Origin: Alphaproteobacteria bacterium
Lineage (GTDB): Bacteria > Pseudomonadota > Alphaproteobacteria > Rhizobiales > Hyphomicrobiaceae
Assembly: GCA_019137195.1 (NCBI GenBank)
Contig: JAGVSR010000087.1
Location: forward strand, 62,001-126,000
DNA length: 64,000 nt
Direction: 5' to 3'
Under the pieces are notes generated by a model, which saw nothing but the letters and a program-made list of their open reading frames with translations, ran no database searches and had not been told where the DNA came from. Within the stretch, counting starts at the first letter, position 1. Each line of letters opens with the position of its first letter. Positions 7,817-15,258 of the stretch are shown here, piece by piece. The position numbers and the translations under genes were made by a program.

Positions 7817-9016
7817 ATGGCGATCAGAGGCAGCGCACTCGACTTCATTCACCACGAGGCTTCCGGTGGCATTGCGCTCATGGTCGCCGCAGCTTTGGCA
7901 TTGATCCTGGCCAACTCGCCTGCGGCGGGCCTCTACCACGAGTTCCTGGAGCTGCCGGTCATGGTCCGCGTCGGCACGCTGGCAATCGACAAGCATTTGC
8001 TGCATTGGATCAACGACGGCCTGATGGCCATCTTCTTCTTCCTTGTCGGTCTCGAGATTAAGCGCGAGCTTCTGGTCGGCGAGCTGTCTACTCCGTCGCG
8101 CGCCATGCTGCCGGCCATGGCGGCCTTGGGCGGCATGATCGTGCCCGCCCTGATCTATTGGCTCCTCAACGCCGATGACCCGCAGGCCCTGGCCGGCTGG
8201 GCCATACCCTGTGCCACGGACATCGCCTTCGCTGTCGGTGTCCTCGCCCTGCTCGGTTCGCGCGTCCCGCCGTCTCTGAAGATCTTCCTGCTCGCCCTCG
8301 CCATCATCGACGACCTGGGTGCTATCGTCATCATCGCGCTGTTCTACACCGACCATCTGTCGGTGATGGCGCTGTCTCTCGCCTTCGTTGGCTGTGCCGT
8401 GCTCGCGACGATGAACGTCAAGGGTGTCACCCGTGTCGCCGCCTACGGCCTGACCGGACTCTTCATCTGGGTTTGTGTGCTGAAGTCCGGCGTCCACGCC
8501 ACGTTGGCAGGGGTTGCGACGGGACTTGCCATTCCGCTCGCGGGCGGGGACGGCGACGAGTCGGCCTCGCCGCTCGTCCGCCTCGAGGACAGCCTGCATC
8601 CATGGGTGACGTTCGCCGTCCTGCCGCTGTTTGCTTTTGCCAACGCCGGCGTCTCGCTCGACGGCGTCACGCTTGCGAGGCTCGCTGATCCAATTCCACT
8701 CGGTATCATGCTTGGCCTGCTGCTCGGCAAGCCGATCGGTGTCTTCCTGTTCGCCGAGGGCGCCATTGCCGCGGGCCTCGGCGAGCGGCCCTCCGACACC
8801 AGCCAGGCCCATATGCTGGGAGTCGGCACTCTGGCCGGCGTGGGCTTCACCATGAGTCTGTTTATCGGCATGCTCGCCTTTCCGGGTCCGGAGCACGCAG
8901 TCGACATCCGGATCGGGGTGCTTGCCGGTTCGATCATGGCTGCCCTGGTCGGCTATGCGGTGCTCAGTCGATTGTCCGGCCGGGCGGGCGCCGTGGGTGG
9001 CCGGCAGGCTACCTGA
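7817..9016 (+). CDS. nhaA: Na+/H+ antiporter NhaA
   Basis: A 399-residue inner-membrane antiporter exchanging Na+ for H+ to hold pH and sodium balance. It opens with the family pattern FIHHEASGGIALMVAAALALILANS. It has about 12 hydrophobic segments, KIFLLALAIIDDLGAIVIIALFYT with the paired transport aspartates, a TFAVLPLFAFANAGV segment and a C-terminal HMLGVGTLAGVGFTMSLFIGMLAF. Length agrees with the family (380-400). A long antisense frame over it is a GC artefact. It precedes a beta-carbonic anhydrase by about 105 nt on the same strand, and both act on proton/bicarbonate balance. Confidence 0.95.
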   Translation: MAIRGSALDFIHHEASGGIALMVAAALALILANSPAAGLYHEFLELPVMVRVGTLAIDKHLLHWINDGLMAIFFFLVGLEIKRELLVGELSTPSRAMLPAMAALGGMIVPALIYWLLNADDPQALAGWAIPCATDIAFAVGVLALLGSRVPPSLKIFLLALAIIDDLGAIVIIALFYTDHLSVMALSLAFVGCAVLATMNVKGVTRVAAYGLTGLFIWVCVLKSGVHATLAGVATGLAIPLAGGDGDESASPLVRLEDSLHPWVTFAVLPLFAFANAGVSLDGVTLARLADPIPLGIMLGLLLGKPIGVFLFAEGAIAAGLGERPSDTSQAHMLGVGTLAGVGFTMSLFIGMLAFPGPEHAVDIRIGVLAGSIMAALVGYAVLSRLSGRAGAVGGRQAT

Positions 9017-9121
9017 TGAGATAGGTCGGATCTCGGGTGACAATTCGTCAGGGTTGTTGCGCTTGCCTGCGAAGCAACCTAGCTGCTGAGGTTGTGACAC
9101 AGACCAGGAGAGCGAAGCACG

Positions 9122-9760
9122 ATGTCGTCCTTTCCCGAGATACTCGCCGACCGCTACCGCCGCTTTAAGCACCGCATCTTTGTTCCCAACGCTGATCAGT
9201 ACGAGGAGCTCGCCACCTTCGGGCAGAACCCGGAGGTGATGCTGATCTCCTGCTGCGACAGCCGCGTCGATCCGGAGACGATCTTCAACGCAATGCCGGG
9301 CGAGCTGTTCGTCGTCAGAAACGTTGCCAACCTCGTGCCACCGTACGAGACCGGCGGCAAGTTCCACGGCGTCAGTGCAGCCATCGAGTTCGCGGTGCTG
9401 AACCTGCGCGTCAAGCACGTGGTCGTCATGGGTCATTCCGGCTGCGGTGGCGTCAAGGCCGCGCTCGACCAGTCGGCAGCCCTCCAGACCGAGGCTATGT
9501 TCATCTCGAAGTGGATGTCGATGCTCGACGACGCGCGCCTCCGCGTCGTTGCGGCCCATCAGACGAAATCGCAGGAAGAGCGCTTGGCGGCTCTTGAGAA
9601 GGAGTGCGTCAAGACCTCGATCAGAAACCTGCGAACGTTCCCGTTCGTCGCCGAGCGCGAGGAGAAGGGCAAGCTTTCGCTGCACGGCGCGCACTTCGAC
9701 ATCAAGAAGGGCACGCTGTCGGTTCTGGCTCATTCCCGCGGCGAGTTCTTCGCGCTGTGA
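9122..9760 (+). CDS. Beta-class carbonic anhydrase
   Basis: A 212-residue zinc enzyme interconverting CO2 and bicarbonate in the cytoplasm. Zinc ligands are C45 (in CCDSRVDP, with the D46/R48 dyad), H105 and C108 (MGHSGCGG). EFAVLNLRVKHVVVMGHSGCGGVKAAL is the family core, and RNVANLVPPYE precedes it. A purine-rich GGAGAGCGAAGC lies upstream of the ATG. It is downstream of nhaA on the same strand and convergent with ccmG; only 66 bp separate the two stop codons. Confidence 0.94.
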   Translation: MSSFPEILADRYRRFKHRIFVPNADQYEELATFGQNPEVMLISCCDSRVDPETIFNAMPGELFVVRNVANLVPPYETGGKFHGVSAAIEFAVLNLRVKHVVVMGHSGCGGVKAALDQSAALQTEAMFISKWMSMLDDARLRVVAAHQTKSQEERLAALEKECVKTSIRNLRTFPFVAEREEKGKLSLHGAHFDIKKGTLSVLAHSRGEFFAL

Positions 9761-9826
9761 CGCGCGTGAGCAGGCAGAGGGATCGTGGGGGTGACCGGTC
9801 GGGTGGTCCGACGTCGTGCTCGCTGA

Positions 9827-10417
9827 TCACTTGTTCTTCTCGATCACCGGCAGAAGCTTCTTCTCGAGGCTTTCGGCCGTGATCGGGCCGACGTGCTTGT
9901 AGACGATCTCGCCGCGGCCGTTGACGATGAATGTCTCCGGCATGCCGTAGACCCCCCACTCGATGGCGTTACGGCCGTTGGTGTCGGTCCCGACGGCGGC
10001 GAATGGATTGCCATGGCGGCCCAGGAACCGCCGCGCGTTGGGCGCCTGGTCCTTGTAGTTGACGCCGTAGATCGGCACGCCCGTGCGCTTGCCGAGCTCG
10101 GTCAGGAGCGGGTGTTCGTCGGTGCAGGGTGCGCACCACGACGCCCAGAAGTTGACCACGGTGACTCTGCCCGACGCCAGATCGGCGCTCGAGAATCCGG
10201 GCACCGGCTTCTCGCCCTGAGTCAGCCCTTCGACCGGCGGGAACGTCGTTTGCGGCACCGGCTTGCCGATCAGAGTCGATGGCAGCTTGGTGGGATCGCC
10301 GCGCTCGAGCGCGAACATGAATAGACCCGCGAGCGCCACGAAAACGACGAGCGGCGCCACGATCCAGGTGAGCGATCGGCCCTCGGCCTCCCTGCTCTCA
10401 GCCTTGTTGTCCTGCAT
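9827..10417 (-). CDS. ccmG: Cytochrome c maturation thioredoxin CcmG/DsbE
   Basis: A 196-residue membrane-anchored thiol oxidoreductase that reduces apocytochrome c cysteines in the periplasm before haem attachment. One TM segment is at about residues 18-37, followed by a thioredoxin fold with VVNFWASWCAPCTDEHPLL (redox pair C95/C98), the CcmG-type GVNYKDQAPNARRFL and cis-Pro GMPETFIVNGRGEI. I start at ATG 10417 because GGAGCTGAC precedes it; a longer frame upstream is ccmD sequence in another phase. Its ATG is 1 nt from the ccmD stop, so the two are translationally coupled. Last gene of ccmC-ccmD-ccmG. Confidence 0.93.
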   Translation of the reverse strand: MQDNKAESREAEGRSLTWIVAPLVVFVALAGLFMFALERGDPTKLPSTLIGKPVPQTTFPPVEGLTQGEKPVPGFSSADLASGRVTVVNFWASWCAPCTDEHPLLTELGKRTGVPIYGVNYKDQAPNARRFLGRHGNPFAAVGTDTNGRNAIEWGVYGMPETFIVNGRGEIVYKHVGPITAESLEKKLLPVIEKNK

Positions 10418-10418
10418 G

Positions 10419-10586
10419 TCAGCTCCGAATCTCGGACCGCCGGCGCACGCCGCGCGCCTCGAGATCGGCGAGCGCTTTCGTCTGCCGCCGGCCATCGTAG
10501 ACGAGCCACCCGATCAGTCCGCCGACCACTGCAGCGACAGCACCGTAGGACGCGAGGATGAACCCCGCATGTGGTCCGAGATCCAT
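10419..10586 (-). CDS. ccmD: Haem exporter protein CcmD
   Basis: A 55-residue single-span membrane protein that helps release holo-CcmE from the CcmABC complex. It reads MDLGPHAGFILASYG, then a TM helix (about residues 10-30: FILASYGAVAAVVGGLIGWLVY) and a basic cytoplasmic tail DGRRQTKALADLEARGVRRR, the normal CcmD layout. It is too short to be found by length, and its reading frame continues upstream as an artefact over ccmC. Its ATG follows the ccmC stop by 5 nt, and its stop nearly touches the ccmG ATG. Confidence 0.9.
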   Translation of the reverse strand: MDLGPHAGFILASYGAVAAVVGGLIGWLVYDGRRQTKALADLEARGVRRRSEIRS

Positions 10587-10591
10587 GGTGC

Positions 10592-11356
10592 TCACTCCCT
10601 CGTCTGCGGCGCCCGAGCGTGCTGCGCGCGTTCGACCTCGGCCATGGTCAGCGATTTCACGCGCCGCCTCAGGATCTCGTTCTGCATGCCCTTCATATGC
10701 ATGGCGAAGAACAACAGCGTGAACCCGAGCGCGGACAGCAGCAGCGGCGTCCGCATGCTGGGATCGACGGTCGAGGTGAAACCCGTCGACGGCTGGTGCA
10801 ACGTGTTCCACCACTCGACCGAGAACTTGATGACCGGCAGGATGGCGACGCCGACCAGGGCCAGGATGGCCGTGAGCTTGGACGCGAGCAGCTCGTCGTC
10901 GATCGACGAGCGCAGTGCGATGAGGCCGAGGTAGAGGAAGAAGAGGATCAGGACCGAGGTCAGCCGTGCGTCCCACACCCAGTAGGTGCCCCACATGGGC
11001 TTGCCCCAGAGCGAGCCGGTCAGCAGCGCAAGCGCGGTGAACGCGGCTCCGATCGGCGCCGCCGCCTTGGCCGACACGTCGGCCAGCGGATGGCGGAAGA
11101 CGAGCAATCCGAAGCTCGACACGGCGATGAGGCCGAAGCACATCATGGCAAGCCACGCCGCCGGCACGTGAATGTACATGATCTTGACTGTTTCGCCCTG
11201 CTGATAGTCGGGCGGCGCCACGGCGAACACGAGGTACATCGCGTAGGCGATCAAGGCCGCCGCCGCCGCCGCGAGCCAAGGCAGGAGCGCCCCGGAAAGC
11301 TCCATGAACCGCGTGGGGTTGGCGAGACGCTGGGTAAGGGTGGGTGTCGTGGTCAT
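10592..11356 (-). CDS. ccmC: Haem ABC transporter permease CcmC
   Basis: A 254-residue inner-membrane protein with six TM helices that presents haem to CcmE. The tryptophan-rich WGTYWVWDARLTS periplasmic haem loop is present. Conserved KIMYIHVPAAWLAM precedes it and SVEWWNTLHQP (second haem-ligating His) follows. I start at ATG 11356 (MTTTPTLTQRLANP); the same frame runs on to 12142 with no membrane-protein character. ccmA and ccmB, usually directly upstream in this order of bacteria, are not here: the neighbour is a divergent VOC gene. They must lie elsewhere if the system is complete. Confidence 0.94.
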   Translation of the reverse strand: MTTTPTLTQRLANPTRFMELSGALLPWLAAAAAALIAYAMYLVFAVAPPDYQQGETVKIMYIHVPAAWLAMMCFGLIAVSSFGLLVFRHPLADVSAKAAAPIGAAFTALALLTGSLWGKPMWGTYWVWDARLTSVLILFFLYLGLIALRSSIDDELLASKLTAILALVGVAILPVIKFSVEWWNTLHQPSTGFTSTVDPSMRTPLLLSALGFTLLFFAMHMKGMQNEILRRRVKSLTMAEVERAQHARAPQTRE

Positions 11357-11545
11357 GGGTCTGATGTAGCGGGTCGCGGGCACGACCGCAATGAACCGGC
11401 TGGCGGGTGCAGCACCTCGCCGCCTCCCGGGCGTCCGGTCTGCTGCCGGACCGCGGGCGCCGCAACCAGACCGCAGACGTGCCGAGTTTCTTGAGGCATC
11501 ATATCCCCTGGCTCGCCGGGTGGTCATCTGCAGGAGAATGGCGCC

Positions 11546-12034
11546 ATGGACTTTGTCAGCTACCTCGGTTTCGACGGCCGCTGCGAGGAGGCCTTCAAGC
11601 ATTACGAAAAAGTCCTCCATGGCAGGATCATCGCCATGATGCGCTACAGCGATGCCCCGACCGGAGTGCCGTCGGACGATGGAAGAAACAACCTGATCAT
11701 GCACGCCCGGCTCGAGGTTGGCGGCCGCCTCCTCCTGGGGGGCGATGCGCCCACCGCTCGGTTCTCGAAGCCACAGGGCTTCTGCGTCAGCATCATGGTT
11801 GACGATCCGGCCGAGGCCGAGCGCATCTTTCGCGAGCTGGGAGTAGGCGGCACCGTCGACATGCCAATGGGAGAAACGTTCTGGGCCGAGCGTTTCGGCA
11901 TGCTGACCGACCGCTTCGGCATCCCTTGGATGGTCAACTGCGAGCGGAATGGCGCAGTGGGAACGGCCGGGGCGACCGTCTCTGCGCCGGCCGCAGCCGC
12001 GAGCCGGCCCGCACGCAGACGCGCCGCCACGTAG
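11546..12034 (+). CDS. VOC-family protein, PhnB-like
   Basis: A 162-residue vicinal-oxygen-chelate protein of the PhnB / '3-demethylubiquinone methyltransferase-like' group. It begins MDFVSYLGFDGRCEEAFKHYEKVLHGRI, then HARLEVGGRLLLGGDAP, the second beta-alpha-beta unit VDDPAEAERIFRELGVGGTV and ends with the FWAERFGMLTDRFGIPWMVN signature. The last about 25 residues are a low-complexity Ala/Arg tail. AGGAGA lies 12 nt upstream. The reaction is unknown; members include hydrolases and antibiotic-resistance proteins, and no substrate can be assigned. Confidence 0.82.
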   Translation: MDFVSYLGFDGRCEEAFKHYEKVLHGRIIAMMRYSDAPTGVPSDDGRNNLIMHARLEVGGRLLLGGDAPTARFSKPQGFCVSIMVDDPAEAERIFRELGVGGTVDMPMGETFWAERFGMLTDRFGIPWMVNCERNGAVGTAGATVSAPAAAASRPARRRAAT

Positions 12035-12078
12035 CCCGCGGCGTCCGGTCCTCCCCGGCCCGACCCAAAGGACAGTCC

Positions 12079-12573
12079 TCACGTCCTGCTCACGGCTCGC
12101 GCCAGCGCAGCCTCGCGCCGCTCCAGGCTTTCGGCGGGCCACTCCTTCTTGCGATCGTAATATTCAGGATAGGCAGGCACACCAGCCGGAAGCTGCACCC
12201 ACGCCTGCTTGGTCGAGGTGAAGATGTGGATGTCGGGCGGAGAGAGGGCCGGGTTCTCGAGCGTGCCGACGCGGACGAAGCGGACGACCTCGCCGAGGCT
12301 GGCGTAGTTGCTCCACACGGCGATCCTGCAAGTCGGGCAGCGCGCGATACTCTGCCCCTTGCCGCTGTTGCTCGGCGTCGAGACCACCTCGGGTTCCACC
12401 GAGCCTTCGATGATCACGCGGTCCGCCTCGATCATGGCATTCACCGCGAACGCCGATCCTGTCTCCCGCTGACACCAGGTGCAATGGCAGCAATGCACGA
12501 ACATCGGCTTCGACGCGAGTCGGTACCTCACCGCGCCGCACGTGCAGCGCCCTCGCAATTCCACACCGGTCAT
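12079..12573 (-). CDS. GFA (glutathione-dependent formaldehyde-activating enzyme-like / CENP-V) family protein
   Basis: A 164-residue cytoplasmic zinc protein. Cysteine motifs sit in the Mss4-like order: CTCGAVRYRL (residues 10-19), CCHCTWCQRETGSAFAVNAMI, then CPTCRIAVWS. This family was named after Paracoccus Gfa, which accelerates formaldehyde-glutathione condensation, but most members are uncharacterised and that activity has been disputed. Its stop is 45 nt from the convergent VOC gene. No thiol-dependent dehydrogenase is adjacent, so a role in formaldehyde handling is not supported by context. Confidence 0.82.
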   Translation of the reverse strand: MTGVELRGRCTCGAVRYRLASKPMFVHCCHCTWCQRETGSAFAVNAMIEADRVIIEGSVEPEVVSTPSNSGKGQSIARCPTCRIAVWSNYASLGEVVRFVRVGTLENPALSPPDIHIFTSTKQAWVQLPAGVPAYPEYYDRKKEWPAESLERREAALARAVSRT

Positions 12574-12624
12574 AGGTCGAGCCCTCCCTTCGAGCTGGCG
12601 GAATCCCGCAAGCTGTGTCCAATC

Positions 12625-12789
12625 CTGGTGTCACGACCGCGCAGTTCGTCTCGTACTTCGGCACGCTCGGATCGAGCTTCGCGGTCGAAAGGGCACGAGC
12701 AGGCCAATGACCTGGTGTGGCTCAAATTCTGACGTCCGCATACGAGCCCAGCCGCAGGAACGATGCGGACTTCAGAAGCGCCATACTAG
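12625..12789. repeat. 165-bp structured intergenic element, copy A
   Basis: It aligns without gaps to 37957-38121 (copy B): about 125 of 165 positions match by hand count. The ends are imperfect inverted repeats (CTGGTGT ... ATACTAG; in copy B CTAGTGT ... ACACTAG). Stem 1 is CGACCGCG (12634-12641) with CGCGGTCG (12680-12687), 8 bp perfect. Stem 2 is GTCCGCAT (12734-12741) with ATGCGGAC (12763-12770), 8 bp perfect. The right end overlaps the ccdA-like gene: its stop codon (TAG on the minus strand, 12786-12788) lies in the terminal CTAG. No ORF inside. It accounts for most of the 12574-12785 gap. Confidence 0.75.
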
Positions 12790-13508
12790 AGCTTCGTCGT
12801 GAGTTCCGTAAGCCAGCTCGGCGAGGCCTCGACCAGGAACGCCTCGAGCCGCTTGTCGAGCCCGCTCGCGACCAAGAGACCAACGAGCAGGAGAAGCCCG
12901 CCGAGGACGAGCTTGCCGCCTCGGCCCGCGCCGCGAAGCCTCCCCCTGAGGGTCAACATCGCCTCCCGTGAGACGAGGCCGAGAACGAGGAGCGGCAGCG
13001 CCGCGCCAAGTCCGAACAGGCTCATGGTCACCGCGACCTGGCCAAGGTCCTTGCCTTGTGCCGCAAGGACCGAGGCAGCGCCCAAGGTCGGGCCGACGCA
13101 GGGGCTCCATACCACGCCGAGCAGCAGGCCGAGCAGGAACTGGCCCTTGAGCCCCGCAGCGTCGATCCGGTCGAGCTGCCCCTCCGCCGCGCCGGCAAGC
13201 GGCGCTGCGGCGGCGGCAAATCTGACCCCGAGCCCCGGTACCATCAGCACGATACCGATCAGAGCGAGCACCAGCGCACCCATGGTCCGCATGACGCCGC
13301 CGTCCAGCCCGAGCGAATAGCCGGCCGTTGCCAGGAATAGGCCGATCGCAACGAACGACGTCGCCAGCCCGCCGGCGAGCGCCGCTGGTCCCCCCCGGTG
13401 CTCGGAGACCGCGGTGGAGAGCACGATCGGCAACAGCGGAAGAACGCAGGGAGACAGCGTCGAGAGCACGCCCGCCGCGAAGGCGAGCGCCAGAGCAACG
13501 GGCGTCAT
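12786..13508 (-). CDS. CcdA/DsbD-type transmembrane thiol reductant carrier
   Basis: A 240-residue, six-TM inner-membrane protein that carries electrons from cytoplasmic thioredoxin to periplasmic thiol proteins. The two redox cysteines are in the family contexts LSPCVLPLLP (TM1, about residue 21) and WSPCVGPTLGAAS (TM4). The start at 13508 (MTPVALALAFAAGVLSTLSPC) gives the usual N-terminus. It lies 9 nt after the stop of a secreted thioredoxin gene, so the two form a functional pair. Likely partners also include CcmG. Its stop codon falls in the end of repeat copy A, so the C-terminal residues may have been set by that insertion. Confidence 0.88.
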   Translation of the reverse strand: MTPVALALAFAAGVLSTLSPCVLPLLPIVLSTAVSEHRGGPAALAGGLATSFVAIGLFLATAGYSLGLDGGVMRTMGALVLALIGIVLMVPGLGVRFAAAAAPLAGAAEGQLDRIDAAGLKGQFLLGLLLGVVWSPCVGPTLGAASVLAAQGKDLGQVAVTMSLFGLGAALPLLVLGLVSREAMLTLRGRLRGAGRGGKLVLGGLLLLVGLLVASGLDKRLEAFLVEASPSWLTELTTKL

Positions 13509-13517
13509 GGTGCGTGC

Positions 13518-13925
13518 CTACTTGCCGTTGAGTGCGGCGTTGATCAAGTCCCCGATCAGTCTCGGGCTCGTCTGTCCGACGAGGCGGCCGGTCTCCGTCG
13601 AGCCGTGGAAGGCGATCATCGTGCTCTGCTGATTGGCTCTGAACGTCTTGAGCACATCCTTTTGGCTGTCGAAGTCGACCTCCATCACCGTCACGCCGTC
13701 GAACTCAGGCTTGGCGGCGAGACCGTCGAGTGCCATGTGCTGCGCCTTGCAGGTTGGGCACCAGCTTGCGGAGACGTGAACGAGCACCGGCTTGCCCGCC
13801 GCTTGGGCTGCTGCGAACTCGTCGGTGCTGAACGGCTTCTTCTCGAGCGCGAGCGCTTCGGCGGCCATTGAGAGAGCGAGCCCGGCGACGACGAGGCTTC
13901 TGAAGAGTGAGGTGGCGAAGGTCAT
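13518..13925 (-). CDS. Secreted thioredoxin-family protein
   Basis: A 135-residue protein with a Sec signal peptide (about 1-26: basic start, hydrophobic core, AEALA cleavage) and a thioredoxin domain bearing VLVHVSASWCPTCKAQ (C56/C59). The usual cis-Pro position reads QQSTMIAFHG, so the conserved Pro is replaced (STM instead of x-P-T). It is a periplasmic thiol-redox protein whose electrons probably come from the CcdA-like protein encoded 9 nt downstream. It begins the two-gene operon. The exact client is unknown. Confidence 0.85.
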   Translation of the reverse strand: MTFATSLFRSLVVAGLALSMAAEALALEKKPFSTDEFAAAQAAGKPVLVHVSASWCPTCKAQHMALDGLAAKPEFDGVTVMEVDFDSQKDVLKTFRANQQSTMIAFHGSTETGRLVGQTSPRLIGDLINAALNGK

Positions 13926-13995
13926 AGTGTCCGTCCCATTCGAAGGTTGGCGTCCCCGAATACGGGCCGGACGGCCCTAGGGTTTCAGCAACCCC

Positions 13996-15069
13996 TCACG
14001 AACAGCTGCCCCCGCCGAGCACGCAGAACTTTGCACAATGCGGATGGCAGAGCTTGACTGCGCCTTGGCGGAACATGCCGCCGTCGGCCGTTGCCGCCTC
14101 CGCCAGCGTAGCGCCCATCTCGAACGCGGCGTCGTATGGCAGGAGTGTGCATGGCAGCACGACCGGCTTTGCTGCCTCCTTGCGCCTGACGACCATGCGC
14201 GTGTGCGCGCACATCATCTCTGAGGGGCTCTTCTGCAAGATGTTCCAGCAAGCCCTCGTGATCTCCGGCACATCGTGGTGCCCGTCCATCTCCGGGAACA
14301 GCGTCACCTGCGCCCTATCGTCGGCGTCGATCGGCCAGCCATGCGCCGCGATCAACCGGCGGTACCCCTCCCGCTCGCTTGATTCGATCTCGCCCCAGCA
14401 CGTGCGGCCTGCGATGGCGAGTCGAAAACCGTTGCCGGCCAGCCAGTCGATGCCCTCCAGCGCCCGCTCCCAGGTATCGGCGCCGCGCTCCGTCTCGTGC
14501 AGCGCCTTCGTATAGTGGTCAAGGCTGACCCGCATCGTGAGCCGAGAGCCATAGGCATCGCGAAGCCGCGCAAGTCCGTCCTTGAGCCGCGGGCGCTGCA
14601 TCGGCAGCATGGCGTTGGTCAAGACCAGCACCTCGAAGCCGCGGACGAGCGCCGCCTCCAGGAGCTCGACGATCTCGGGATTGAGGAACGGCTCGCCGCC
14701 CGTGAAGCCGATCTCGCGCGCGCCCGCGCCAATCGCCTCGTCGAGGAACGGAACCGTCTCGGCCGCCGTGATGTAGGCCAGCCGGTCGTTGGACGGGCTC
14801 GAGTCGATGTAGCAGTTGCGGCAGGTGATGTTGCAGAGCGTTCCGGTATTGATCCAGAGCGTATCGAGGCCGTCGAAGGGCACCGTGGCCCGCACCTCGC
14901 CCTTGGCGGTCCGGTCCGGATCCTCGAACTTGCCTGGGCCCGAGAGTGCATCGACGACGGTAACGTTCACACCCAAAGGCAGGCACTCCGTTCTATTGCT
15001 CGGGCTCAGGGTAGCGGGCGGGAGCCTATCACGCCACCCCAACCGCTCGCACGCCCCTTCTGCCCGCAT
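13996..15069 (-). CDS. Radical SAM protein with C-terminal cysteine cluster
   Basis: A 357-residue protein. The [4Fe-4S]/SAM motif is CNITCRNC (C79, C83, C86), followed by GFTGGEPFLNPEI (SAM-binding GGE) and a TIM-barrel half with VLTNAMLP and RVSLDHY. The C-terminus holds C341, C345, C349 and C356 (CHPHCAKFC ... C), with a further Cys near 311, which could bind an auxiliary cluster as in SPASM/Twitch proteins. Substrate unknown; no precursor-peptide gene is visible nearby. The only upstream ATG is 15069, but GGAG sits before an in-frame TTG at 14976 and the first 31 residues look non-conserved, so the true start may be there. Convergent with tRNA-Gly. Confidence 0.78.
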   Translation of the reverse strand: MRAEGACERLGWRDRLPPATLSPSNRTECLPLGVNVTVVDALSGPGKFEDPDRTAKGEVRATVPFDGLDTLWINTGTLCNITCRNCYIDSSPSNDRLAYITAAETVPFLDEAIGAGAREIGFTGGEPFLNPEIVELLEAALVRGFEVLVLTNAMLPMQRPRLKDGLARLRDAYGSRLTMRVSLDHYTKALHETERGADTWERALEGIDWLAGNGFRLAIAGRTCWGEIESSEREGYRRLIAAHGWPIDADDRAQVTLFPEMDGHHDVPEITRACWNILQKSPSEMMCAHTRMVVRRKEAAKPVVLPCTLLPYDAAFEMGATLAEAATADGGMFRQGAVKLCHPHCAKFCVLGGGSCS

Positions 15070-15144
15070 TACGGCGAGGGCATTCCGTCGGTTTCAGCCC
15101 GCTTTCCTGCCGCCCGGCTCTATGCTAACGAGTGCCTCCGGTGT

Positions 15145-15218
15145 GCGGGCGTCGTCTAATGGTAAGACAGTAGCTTCCCAAGCTACGAACGTGGGTTCGA
15201 TTCCCATCGCCCGCTCCA
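15145..15218 (+). tRNA. tRNA-Gly (CCC anticodon)
   Basis: A 74-nt cloverleaf. The acceptor GCGGGCG (15145-15151) pairs with CGCCCGC (15208-15214). The D arm is GTCT-AATGGTA-AGAC. The anticodon stem GTAGC/GCTAC encloses TTCCCAA, giving anticodon CCC (reads GGG). The T arm is TGGG-TTCGATT-CCCA. Discriminator T is followed by an encoded CCA. The convergent glycosyltransferase gene ends at the very next base, and two short tandem duplications begin within the tRNA 3' end. Confidence 0.95.
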
Positions 15219-15258
15219 TCATGCTCCATCATACAGTCTGCTCGATACAGTCTGCTCG
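15213..15258. repeat. Tandem duplications at the tRNA-Gly 3' end
   Basis: GCTCCATCAT occurs twice in a row (15213-15222, 15223-15232); the first copy contains the last tRNA bases and CCA. ATACAGTCTGCTCG follows twice in a row (15231-15244, 15245-15258). Both are perfect. They encode the last residues of the convergent glycosyltransferase. They look like replication-slippage products or a small scar; no integrase is present. Confidence 0.7.

Noticed and set aside
7811-9733. 640-codon open frame antisense to nhaA and the carbonic anhydrase gene
   Set aside because: Both sense genes are unambiguous families. The antisense translation is Arg/His/Glu-rich without any recognisable domain, as expected from codon bias in high-GC DNA.
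10592-12142. ccmC read as a 516-residue protein starting over the VOC gene
   Set aside because: CcmC is about 250 residues; the upstream part overlaps a well-supported opposite-strand gene.
13996-15144. RiPP cluster around the first radical SAM protein
   Set aside because: No short precursor-like ORF with a ribosome-binding site, no leader-peptide-binding domain and no peptidase or exporter next to it.
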